DNA of 64,000 nt, taken from NCBI RefSeq assembly GCF_001465795.2, contig NZ_CP013659.2, positions 310,001 through 374,000 on the forward strand, given 5' to 3'. The notes under the pieces were generated by a model that worked only from the letters and a program-made list of their open reading frames with translations, was not told where the DNA came from and searched no databases. This stretch comes from Planococcus rifietoensis. GTDB taxonomy: Bacteria; Bacillota; Bacilli; Bacillales_A; Planococcaceae. The stretch's first letter is position 1; every line of letters begins with the position of its first letter. This document shows positions 45,965 through 53,798 of the stretch, in pieces. The translations under genes and the position numbers were made by a program.

Positions 45965-46014
45965 GAAAAAGCCGTATCCGACAAGTTTTAAACTTGTCGG
46001 ATACGGCTTTTGTA
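45965..46014 (+). terminator. Second copy of the geneX terminator
   Basis: AAAAAGCCGTATCCGACAAG...CTTGTCGGATACGGCTTT, nearly the same as 37485-37531 with compensating changes in the inner stem. Confidence 0.85.
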
Positions 46015-46074
46015 TTTTTAAGTAGGAACTGTTCATTGAAATTAGTGCGATTCCAGATCCGGTGCAATCAGTTT

Positions 46075-46190
46075 CTGCGTCGCTTGTTCATAAAAACAAG
46101 CTTTTCAATCAAGCGTGCATCGTTGAACGCCTGTGCGCTTAAGGTGACACTGACCAGATTGGCCGCTCTTGCCGGTTTCACGGCCCTCTA
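46075..46190 (-). pseudogene. C-terminal fragment of an amidase homologue
   Basis: Minus-strand reading gives SVTLSAQAFNDARLIEKLV, which corresponds to GVTFSAQAFSEARLIELAY near the C-terminus of the amidase at 60385. Only about 40 codons remain and they have diverged, so this is a remnant of a paralogue and not a recent copy. Confidence 0.6.
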
Positions 46191-46369
46191 CAGGGCTTCT
46201 AATAATAGGTAATGAACTGTTTTTAGTTATACACCATTCGGTAATTTCGTAAATTGTGATAATTTTTTAGGAGATTTAATTAAAGCTAACTTTACTTTGA
46301 TAGAGGCATTCCTAAAGGTATAGGCTTCGATTTAGAAATACCGAATCAGCCATTATCTCGTCAATGACT

Positions 46370-46408
46370 AAAAGCCTTCCTTGAAAATGTGCTTCAAGGA
46401 GGGCTTTT
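46370..46408 (-). terminator. Terminator of the TPR protein gene
   Basis: AAAAGCCTTCCTTGAA/TTCAAGGAGGGCTTTT stem, symmetrical A and T runs, just past the stop at 46415. Confidence 0.75.
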
Positions 46409-46414
46409 GTGTAT

Positions 46415-47032
46415 TTACGATTTTAAATAGATATCTATAACATCTGTACTTTCAATTTTGCTCCATTGAATTTCTTCAAGCAAGAAATTTTGCCCAGCAG
46501 GGATGTAAATATCTTCGTCAGTTGCAAGTTGATCCGAGGCTGTTAAACCGAAACTTTGTAAAATACGGCTATGAGATCCATCTCCTAAAATATGAGCATC
46601 ATAAATTTTTGAATATGGTTTTAGATGTGGGTGACTATTTAATGTTTGATCTGATAAATCAAAAAGAGAGTGTGCTAGGTGTCTTGGTGTATTGGTATCC
46701 ATAAAAATAGCAAATGCTGATTTTTTTGGAAGAGAGGCAAGTGCATCTAAGGGGAGTTGCTCATACTGAATCTTCAGGTGTAATGGCAAATTATTCTGTC
46801 TTATACCTTTCTCAATAGGAGATAGCATTAAATGGCAGAATGCTAGATAACATTTTATTGCTAAATTTTGTTGTCGTAATAAATGAGCAGTTTTCCCTAA
46901 ACTTAAATAGACATTCATATTAGTTGGATCTGCATTTAAGGCTTCGATATAACAGTCTCTCGCGCCTTCTAAGTTTCCACTTCTTTTTAAAGCTACTCCT
47001 CTGTCTAGTAATTGATCAACTTGATAAGACAT
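46415..47032 (-). CDS. TPR-containing protein of unknown function, 205 aa
   Basis: The first 70 residues carry two TPR-like repeats (LLDRGVALKRSGNLEGARDCYIEALNADP, then NVYLSLGKTAHLLRQQNLAIKCYL). The remaining 135 residues form an unknown domain with histidines (NTPRHLAHSLFDLSD, HPHLKPYSKIYDAHILGDGSHSR), which could bind metal. A strong AAAGGGG site precedes ATG 47032. The gene is AT-rich, divergent from the nuclease/HIRAN pair and probably part of the same acquired block. Confidence 0.65.
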   Translation of the reverse strand: MSYQVDQLLDRGVALKRSGNLEGARDCYIEALNADPTNMNVYLSLGKTAHLLRQQNLAIKCYLAFCHLMLSPIEKGIRQNNLPLHLKIQYEQLPLDALASLPKKSAFAIFMDTNTPRHLAHSLFDLSDQTLNSHPHLKPYSKIYDAHILGDGSHSRILQSFGLTASDQLATDEDIYIPAGQNFLLEEIQWSKIESTDVIDIYLKS

Positions 47033-47348
47033 TTCAAATCCCCTTTAATTAATATTTTTTGTATTTCAATTTGATTATAAATCATCACTTCCATTTTTAG
47101 AATAAAATTCTAAAAAATAAAAATAAATGTAAAAATATTAATTTAACAACATAAGTTATATTGTATTAAAAAAAATATAGTTTAGAATTAAATTACACAA
47201 AACATTTCCGTTTTATGGATTTTAGTGAGGATATTGATGTTTCTTTAATTTTTAACTAACAATCGTATTTTTGTGACTTTTATCTTATGAGCTTCAAAAA
47301 TACTTATATTTTGAATATGTTACTAAATATAAAATTGGAGGGAATTAG
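47033..47348. other. AT-rich divergent promoter region, about 315 bases
   Basis: Over 75 percent AT with many T-rich runs. It must carry promoters for both divergent genes. No coding frame seen. Confidence 0.4.
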
Positions 47349-48281
47349 ATGTACGAGAAAAGACAATTTCCCGAATATTCCTGGTCTCTATCAAGGCATA
47401 AAACGTTTTTAGAGTGTAGCCGCAAATATGCCTTTCAGTATTACATGAGTCACAACGGTTGGCTTAAAGATTCGAATGTTTTAGCAAAAGATGCATACCG
47501 CTTAAAAAATCTAACGAATCTTGAAATGTTTTTTGGGAAAATCGTTCATGAACTTATTGAAAAAATTCTTAAGAACTTTCTTGAGAATGATACAGTTCCT
47601 AATGAAGATTCGCTTAACAAAATCATTAAAAACCAGTTGAATCAAGGGTTTTGGGAGTCAATGAATAGCAAATTATTATGGGAAATGAAGCCGAAACATT
47701 ATACGATGTTTCATGAAATCTACTATGAAGGGAAACTGATGTCAGAAAAAATAGAAGAAATAAAGTATCGCTTAAATGTTTGCATGAAACATTTCTTAGC
47801 AAGTCATACATTTCAAGAAATTCAAAGCAGAAACAAGACAGAAGTTTTTGAATTTGAACAATTTAGATCGATGAAATGGAACGGAATAAAGGTTTTCATT
47901 GTTATGGATATGGTATATAGAGATCTTGAAAATAATAAATGGATTATTGTTGATTGGAAAACTGGAAAAGCATCAGATGAAGATCGGGGCCAATTAGCTC
48001 TGTATGCCAAATATTTAAAAGATAAATTTAAACTCAAGGATTTTTCAGAAATAGAAGTACGTAATGAATACCTATTAGAAGGGTTCCATAAAACATACAA
48101 ATTAACCCGACATGATATAGAAAATATTAATTTTGTTTTTGAATTAAGTAATGAAAAGATGAGCTTATTGTTAGAGGACCCTATTGAGAATAAACCTCTC
48201 GACTTAGAAAATTTCGAAAAAACAATTTACGAATCGAAATGTATGCGGTGTAACTTCAAAGAGCTTTGCGAGATGTATTAG
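47349..48281 (+). CDS. PD-(D/E)XK nuclease of the Cas4/RecB type with cysteine cluster
   Basis: 310 residues. It starts with YSWSLSRHKTFLECSRKYAFQYY (Cys around 24), the typical entrance of Cas4/AddB-like nucleases. The active site is WIIVDWKTGKASDE (Asp-x-Lys at about 201-203) followed by QLALYAKYL, where Gln and Tyr complete the site. The C-terminal SKCMRCNFKELCEMY gives three more cysteines, so four cysteines could hold an iron-sulfur cluster. No CRISPR array or other cas gene is present. It begins behind GGAGGG and lies 46 bases before the HIRAN gene in one operon. Confidence 0.8.
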   Translation: MYEKRQFPEYSWSLSRHKTFLECSRKYAFQYYMSHNGWLKDSNVLAKDAYRLKNLTNLEMFFGKIVHELIEKILKNFLENDTVPNEDSLNKIIKNQLNQGFWESMNSKLLWEMKPKHYTMFHEIYYEGKLMSEKIEEIKYRLNVCMKHFLASHTFQEIQSRNKTEVFEFEQFRSMKWNGIKVFIVMDMVYRDLENNKWIIVDWKTGKASDEDRGQLALYAKYLKDKFKLKDFSEIEVRNEYLLEGFHKTYKLTRHDIENINFVFELSNEKMSLLLEDPIENKPLDLENFEKTIYESKCMRCNFKELCEMY

Positions 48282-48327
48282 GAATCAGTTATAGAAGAAT
48301 ATAATAGAGAAATATTGGGGGATTTAA

Positions 48328-49656
48328 ATGTTCACAGTTATAATAATTATCATTATTTTAGTAGTGGTATTTGGAGGGGCAAGTGGAAGTGCGAGTTCGA
48401 GTCAAAATGGTTCGTCTAATTCACATGGAAACCCTACTTCTAATAAAAATACTACAGCTACTTCAGGAGAAGGCACAAGAAAAGTGAAAAATACGGTCTC
48501 TCCTACCGCAGAAAAATCTAAATCAAAAGTTATCAAAACCTTTAAAGAATGCCCGAAGTGTGCATCAAGGAACTTAATTGAAAATCTCAATAGCTCAAGT
48601 ACTTGTAATAAGTGCAATTGGAGATTGTTTGAAAGTTATAATTCAAACGTAGCCAATGGGGAGAAACAAGTTAAAAGTTCTCCACACTCAAAAAGTGTTA
48701 AATCTGTAACTGATGTAAACGCCCCTATAATTGTAAGGCTTGCTGGAGTTACATACGAAGGCAGACAAGAAATTTTATCTGAAATGCGTATGACTGACAA
48801 AATTAAAATGAAAAGAGAAAAATACAACAACTACGATGAAAATGCGATTGCTGTCTATAATATTAATGACCAGAATATAGGATGGATTCCAAAGGATATA
48901 GCTACCGCTTTAGCACCAAATATTGACGCAGGGGAAAAATATAAAATCGAAATTAATAAAATTCATGGAGGTAATGGCTATAACTATGGCGTTGAAGTTC
49001 TTATTAATAAGATGGACAACACGTTGAAATCCTATCAAACACACAAACATAGTTCTAAGTCTGCTAAGACTTTCAGCGAAAATATTAACTCTAAACCAGC
49101 TAATAAGCTATTTCAAAAACCCGAATACATTTATTTGGATTCGATTTTAACAAAATCAGCGAATCAAGAATCTTTAAAAGAAGTTCACAATGTCTTAGCA
49201 GACTTTATTAAATATAGAGATAAAACTCTACCTAAGTTAGACAGGAAAAACATTGAGCATTTAGTGATTGCTGATTTGGAATCTCTATTTGATAATACAA
49301 TAATGCTGGCAGCCGGAACTGAATCCAATTTTATTCATAGACATTATAAAGCAATTTTAGTACAACTTTCTTTTCAGTTAGGATTTTTAATTCACAGACT
49401 TCTACCGGGTAGCACGTATGCAAGTTATGCACAAAGTAAAATGAGTTGGTTGAGCACCATGGATGTTCGTCTTGAGACCAAAGCATTACAACCATTTTTT
49501 TATGAAAACGTAGTAGTTTCAGGGAACTCTCCGACAATTGCTGATACAACTGTAAGTGATCAAATTTACTTTTGGGATATTGAAGAAATCAATTATGTGC
49601 TGTCCAACTTAACTGACTTAGGATTTGAGTTTAAAAAGTTTATTAAACAATATTGA
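48328..49656 (+). CDS. Membrane-anchored zinc-ribbon/HIRAN-domain protein
   Basis: 442 residues. Transmembrane helix at 2-16, a Ser/Gly/Asn/Thr-rich linker to about 70, a zinc ribbon ECPKCASRNL...STCNKCNW (CxxC-x17-CxxC at about 75-97), and a HIRAN domain at about 132-220: VRLAGVTYEGRQ, MKREKYNNYDENAIAVYN and GWIPKDIATALAP. The last 180 residues are helical and unrecognised. HIRAN domains bind DNA ends in helicases such as HLTF; here the domain is tethered to the membrane. Start behind GGGGG. Paired with the Cas4-like nuclease, it may recruit damaged or incoming DNA at the membrane. Function is inference. Confidence 0.7.
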   Translation: MFTVIIIIIILVVVFGGASGSASSSQNGSSNSHGNPTSNKNTTATSGEGTRKVKNTVSPTAEKSKSKVIKTFKECPKCASRNLIENLNSSSTCNKCNWRLFESYNSNVANGEKQVKSSPHSKSVKSVTDVNAPIIVRLAGVTYEGRQEILSEMRMTDKIKMKREKYNNYDENAIAVYNINDQNIGWIPKDIATALAPNIDAGEKYKIEINKIHGGNGYNYGVEVLINKMDNTLKSYQTHKHSSKSAKTFSENINSKPANKLFQKPEYIYLDSILTKSANQESLKEVHNVLADFIKYRDKTLPKLDRKNIEHLVIADLESLFDNTIMLAAGTESNFIHRHYKAILVQLSFQLGFLIHRLLPGSTYASYAQSKMSWLSTMDVRLETKALQPFFYENVVVSGNSPTIADTTVSDQIYFWDIEEINYVLSNLTDLGFEFKKFIKQY

Positions 49657-50280
49657 AGTTTAAATAAGTACGCTGAATACTTAATAATAAAGATATTGAA
49701 TTGAGTAAAACTAATGTAAGAAGACATGAGATGAAATGACATAATATCTGTACACTATGCCTGTATAACAGTATGGAACAAAATATAAGAACAGATTTTA
49801 AAAATAAAAACTAGATAGATGATACAAGAAGATTAAAAGAATAATTAAAAGAAGTGGCTAACTTTTTTATAAATTATACGAGTGAAAGAGTTTTTACTTA
49901 CTCAACATAGTAGTGAAATTTATTCATGTCAGTTCTCTTTTAATTAAGGCGCCTAATAATTCAATCATTTAACTGTCTTAAATCCAACCACACTTAGATA
50001 AGAAGAAAAAGTTCACCAAAGTAAATAGAATTCTTGGAATAGCTGCTACGACTTGCCCTTGTAGTAAGCCTCTTTACGTATACTAAGAGATTTTGAATGA
50101 AATTGAACCAATGATGGACATTATAAATGAAGCTTTTTGAATTATGGTTCCTTATTTGAAGGAAGGCTTGATTGCTTCCGCGCTTATGTTGGAAAAGGAA
50201 TTAGGACATTTTAAGTTTAGTATAAACAATAGAAATATTCCTTTCTAACGGTAAAGGATATAAAAAAGGAGATATTTTAA
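49657..50280. other. Gene-poor stretch of about 620 bases
   Basis: AT-rich. No intact gene. A decayed reading frame lies at 50087-50248. The rest shows no hairpin or repeat that I can name. Confidence 0.4.
50087..50248 (+). pseudogene. Possible remnant of a small gene
   Basis: One frame reads EILNEIEPMMDIINEAF, a single TGA (50138-50140), then PYLKEGLIASALMLEKELGH and SINNRNIPF to a TAA. No ribosome site and no start are visible. The composition looks protein-like, but length is short, so this could be chance. Confidence 0.3.
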
Positions 50281-50766
50281 ATGACAATGTCAAAAGAAGA
50301 AGCTAAAAAATTCATTAATAGCGAAGAAGTTCAGGAATGTATTCTTCACCACACTGCGCTTGCGTTTGATAATATTTTAGTTTATTTTGCTACTCAGCCT
50401 GAGCTTGGTTATTTAAGAATTCAATCAGAAGATGAGGTAAATAGATTAGCTCTGTCAGACTTTTTAGAACTTTTTTATACTACTGATGACACCTTTCTTA
50501 AGTTATACCCTAAGCAGACGCTTTACGAGGAAGCATCACTAAGCAAGCATTTTCGTAGTGCAATTGGCTTTATAATAGTTTCAGCGGTTTCAGAATACTT
50601 AGAGGTTGAGGTAAACCACTTATGGAATGACGAATCTGACTTATACGAAGCGTGCTTTGAAGTTGCAGGAAAAAGATATTTTGAGTTAATGTCATTGAAT
50701 GATTTGTATACTATCGAAAGAGATTATCCAACAAGATTAATGAGAATAAAACAATTCATGAAATAA
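50281..50766 (+). CDS. Small acidic protein of unknown function, 161 aa
   Basis: Helical, acidic product without membrane segment: MSKEEAKKFINSEEVQECILHHTALAFDNILVYF at the start and YEACFEVAGKRYFELMSLNDLY near the end, with a hydrophobic middle (SAIGFIIVSAVSEYLEVEV). AAAAGGAGAT lies 9 bases upstream of ATG 50281. AT-rich like the rest of the block. No family recognised; an anti-toxin or immunity-like role would be guesswork. Confidence 0.6.
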   Translation: MTMSKEEAKKFINSEEVQECILHHTALAFDNILVYFATQPELGYLRIQSEDEVNRLALSDFLELFYTTDDTFLKLYPKQTLYEEASLSKHFRSAIGFIIVSAVSEYLEVEVNHLWNDESDLYEACFEVAGKRYFELMSLNDLYTIERDYPTRLMRIKQFMK

Positions 50767-50826
50767 ATAAGATCAATATAAAATATATTCAATCTAATCG
50801 AAATTTTAAGATGTGATAGTTCAGAT

Positions 50827-50963
50827 ACAAAAAAGACCGAGTGCGCTAACACTCGTTCGATTCAGTATATGCAGTGTAAGCGCGGCTGGCCAAATTGAAG
50901 ATGTTTTTTAAGCAAAGAGTGACCACATAAAATCCTGGCCGGGAATGGGTGGTTGCTTTTTTG
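50827..50963 (+). ncRNA. Orphan copy of the type I antitoxin RNA
   Basis: Aligned base by base with 59333-59471: AAAAAGACCGAGTGCGCTAACAC, GCGGCTGGCCAAATTGAAGATGTTTT and the end hairpin ACCAC...GTGGT followed by TGCTTTTTT. An imperfect -10 (GATAGT at 50815-50820) sits where the intact copy has TATAAT. The toxin frame opposite is truncated, so this copy could only act in trans. Confidence 0.5.
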
Positions 50964-51015
50964 GTGATCGCGAATCGATCGGCTAAAGCTGAAGTGAGGA
51001 ATATGCTGAGTTGAA
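50958..51015 (-). pseudogene. Remnant of a TxpA/Hol_Tox-like toxin gene
   Basis: The minus strand reads LFQLSIFLTSALA, matching LFQFGIFLTSALT of the intact toxin at 59458-59568. The N-terminal methionine region is missing because the geneX fragment begins there (about 51012), and the C-terminal part is scrambled. Confidence 0.6.
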
Positions 51016-51399
51016 ACAAGTGAAGAGGGCCGGATATTGATTGTGAGCGACACCCCGGTTCCGTGGAGTGACACGCTAGAGAAGAAGGACGCGCACTCGG
51101 AATATAAAATCGGGTCCATCACGCCTCATAAAGCGGCGCTCGGCCTCTATATCGATTTCCCGCATAATTTATTGGATATCGACCGGGTGGAAGACATCGT
51201 CGATCCCGAAATCACCTTGACTTACTTTGAGCCAGGCACGAAAACGTCCACGGCGAAAAGCTGGTGGCGGTTCCGCTCAGACGAGAAATTCGACAGTGTC
51301 CATATGGTTTTGAGAAAAACTGAACTGGAGTTGTATGATTTCACGAGAGACGACTGGGTCGGATTAATGGAAGAAATCACGGCTGTTCATAAGGGATGA
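51012..51399 (+). pseudogene. geneX copy 3, lacks its N-terminus
   Basis: Reads VETSEEGRILIVSDTPVPWSD onward and is nearly identical to geneX (37004-37459) to the last codon. The first 25 codons are missing; upstream sequence is the toxin remnant. TTG 51037 could be a start but has no ribosome site. The frame is open, so truncation was recent. The downstream terminator differs from that of copies 1 and 2. Confidence 0.75.
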
Positions 51400-51458
51400 G
51401 CAAGCTAGCCGCATGGCGGATCTGCAATAGCTTTTCATCAAACACATACTAGATTTCC

Positions 51459-51492
51459 ACACTTGCCGATTCAACCTGGCAAGTGTTTTTTA
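51459..51492 (+). terminator. Terminator downstream of geneX copy 3
   Basis: ACACTTGCC...GGCAAGTGT stem followed by T6. Confidence 0.75.
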
Positions 51493-51610
51493 TTGTCCCG
51501 TATTCAGCAAGTGGCCTGAAGGAGTTAGGAAAGTATTGTGTATCCTTTCTATCTAACGGGTTAGTTATCTAGGCGCTACAGAGAAATAATGTATAAGGAA
51601 TGAAGTATAT

Positions 51611-51715
51611 TTGCACCTAATTGCTTCAATATTTTTGGTATTAATTGGCATCGTTCGTTTTATTAAAAAGAATGAACAGGCGTATGCGTATATAGTAGCA
51701 CCTCCTGTGGTATAG
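51611..51715 (+). CDS. Possible small membrane peptide, 34 aa
   Basis: TTG start 51611 behind AAGGAATGAAG gives a hydrophobic helix (LIASIFLVLIGIVRF) and a basic turn (IKKNEQAYAY). It resembles small membrane peptides of Bacillales but nothing firm supports it. It precedes the glycosyltransferase gene in the same direction. Confidence 0.25.
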   Translation: MHLIASIFLVLIGIVRFIKKNEQAYAYIVAPPVV

Positions 51716-51758
51716 AATAGGAAGAAACTAATCTACTGAAAGCATCGGGGGATGAAAA

Positions 51759-53798
51759 ATGAACGAATTTATTGAGTTCAGAAATCGTGTGTATGACAAG
51801 GAAAGTAACTATAATTATCCTCTTCAATTTTTAGATGAGTACATAAATAACAGCAAGGCGATAAACTCCGATGAACAAAGAGTGGTCGAGCAAATTCGAA
51901 CGATCAAGCAACTAGAGCTGGACAAGCAGCTAGGTGAACATGAAGTAGACGAATTGCTGTCGTTTTTAGGAGAGCATCCAACGACAGACCGCTTTATCGC
52001 AGATGCGATTTTACATTTGTTCCATGATGACAACAAGCAACTAATAGAGAGAAAAATAAAAGACTTACTCGTAAACCAACAATACGATAGCCAAAAGCTT
52101 TATCATGTGTTGGATATTTGCATTGAATGTGGTCTCGATATGTTAAGCGATGACGATATCTTAGTGATGCTCGAGAAATACGAACTGGATGTAGAGATCG
52201 TTTCCATCTTGCTGGACTTTATCGATCGCTTTAACAGACAGGAATTTAAAGACGCGATTTACAAAATATTAGCCATGGATTACCCGGATGGCATCAAGAT
52301 CCAAGGAATCAATGCATTAATGAATTTGTATCCAACGGAAACTATCGATCAGTCCTTTATGGAGGAGCATGTAAGAAACAAGAAAAACCAGGTGTTTATT
52401 GATAGCTATATGGACTTTCTCAAGAAAGACTTCACCTTTGAAAAGCCAGGCATTTCCATTTTACAGTCGATGTTCTATGGGGATTTTGAAGATAGCGGAA
52501 AAGGGAATAATGGCGGCTTAGCCGTATTATTAAAAGGCTTGGGTGAAGAGATCTCGAAAGACAGCCGCATAGCCCATGTATTTACGATTACGATTACCCA
52601 AGAATTGAACAAGCCCTTTATCAGCTCTCATGGAGATAAACACGTCTTTATCAGGTTGCCGATTTATTTGGACCAGTCTCGATCAGACAAGTTCATCAAA
52701 AGAGAGTTGTTTATCAAACGGCAGATAGCCAGTTATTTAAAACGGTCAGCAATAAAGCCCGACGTCTTTCATATCCGGTTTTTAGACAACGCGTCTAAAG
52801 CGGTGGCTCATTTAAGTGAGGAATTAAATGGCAAACTGGTCTTTACGCTAACGCCAGACCCGCACCGGAACATGTTTGAGGGAACGGGGCAGTTAAAAGA
52901 ACTTGGTTTTGACGAGCTTATTGAAAAACTGAACAAGATCAAAATAGGGGATGAATTAATCCACACAAGCAATGGAATCGTTGGGATTGGGAATGGAGAT
53001 GTGAAAACAGAACTTGCGGTTTATTTCCCTCAATTCAAAGATGAAGATGTAAATGGAAAAATTAAAATGATTGGTGAAGGCATACAAACAGGCCAAACCA
53101 TTGATGAGGAAGCGATCGCTGCCTATTCCAACCGCCACATCGAATGGAATGAAACCAATAAAGGCTTTTTTGAAAAACCTGTCATCTTAAACGTCGGGAG
53201 ATTGGCAGTGTTAAAAGGGCAGATGGAACTGTTAAAAGCGTGGGCAAACTCCAAGCTTTCGGAAACCCATAATCTGCTCATCATCGGTGGAGATTTGGAG
53301 CGGCCGAGTAAAGAAGAAGAAATGGTGATGGAGTTTTTCGAGGATTTCCTACAACGGCATCCCGAGTTCAAAGACAGGTTCATCCATAAAGGGGCCATGT
53401 CGAATGTGGATATCAGATTGCTTGAAAGGGATATTATCAAAAGAGACTTTGACTATCCCCATATCTATCTGTGCTCCAGCGTAAAAGAAGAGTTTGGCAT
53501 CGCTATTTTAGAAGCGATGTCGATCGGCTTCCTGACTCTCGGTCCGATCAAAGGCGGAGTTAAGAGTTATATGAAGAACGGAGAAAATGGATTTTTGATC
53601 GACACCAGCAATGGCGAAACGATTGCCAAAGAAACGGAAAGCCATCTGTATGATCCTAAAATTGATAAAGACGCAGTGAAACAAATTCAAGCTGCAGGAC
53701 AGAAAACAGTAGATGAAAACTTTTCCATTCAAAAGATTTCACACGAGTTCGTGTCATTTTATTTGTCTTTAGAAGGAGAAAACGAAAATGAAGTATAA
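51759..53798 (+). CDS. GT4-like glycosyltransferase with large N-terminal extension, 679 aa
   Basis: The C-terminal 230 residues are a GT-B domain of the GT4 type: PVILNVGRLAVLKGQMELLKAW at about 468, LLIIGGDLERPS, and the acceptor/donor end YLCSSVKEEFGIAILEAMSIGFLTLGPIKGGVKSYM with the E-x7-E pattern (about 585-592). The middle (HVFTITIT, DVFHIRFLDNASKAVAHLS) is the N-lobe, similar to sucrose-phosphate-synthase-like enzymes. The first 220 residues are helical and may be an oligomerisation or scaffold domain. It overlaps the next glycosyltransferase by eleven bases, so they probably act on the same product. Acceptor unknown. Confidence 0.8.
   Translation: MNEFIEFRNRVYDKESNYNYPLQFLDEYINNSKAINSDEQRVVEQIRTIKQLELDKQLGEHEVDELLSFLGEHPTTDRFIADAILHLFHDDNKQLIERKIKDLLVNQQYDSQKLYHVLDICIECGLDMLSDDDILVMLEKYELDVEIVSILLDFIDRFNRQEFKDAIYKILAMDYPDGIKIQGINALMNLYPTETIDQSFMEEHVRNKKNQVFIDSYMDFLKKDFTFEKPGISILQSMFYGDFEDSGKGNNGGLAVLLKGLGEEISKDSRIAHVFTITITQELNKPFISSHGDKHVFIRLPIYLDQSRSDKFIKRELFIKRQIASYLKRSAIKPDVFHIRFLDNASKAVAHLSEELNGKLVFTLTPDPHRNMFEGTGQLKELGFDELIEKLNKIKIGDELIHTSNGIVGIGNGDVKTELAVYFPQFKDEDVNGKIKMIGEGIQTGQTIDEEAIAAYSNRHIEWNETNKGFFEKPVILNVGRLAVLKGQMELLKAWANSKLSETHNLLIIGGDLERPSKEEEMVMEFFEDFLQRHPEFKDRFIHKGAMSNVDIRLLERDIIKRDFDYPHIYLCSSVKEEFGIAILEAMSIGFLTLGPIKGGVKSYMKNGENGFLIDTSNGETIAKETESHLYDPKIDKDAVKQIQAAGQKTVDENFSIQKISHEFVSFYLSLEGENENEV

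Noticed and set aside
47349..48281. Cas4 of a CRISPR-Cas system
   Set aside because: No repeats with regular spacers, no cas1, cas2 or effector gene in the window. The nuclease is called Cas4-like only by fold motifs.
50862..51122. 86-codon minus-strand frame across the toxin remnant and geneX copy 3
   Set aside because: It joins two unrelated pseudogene fragments and has no start signal.
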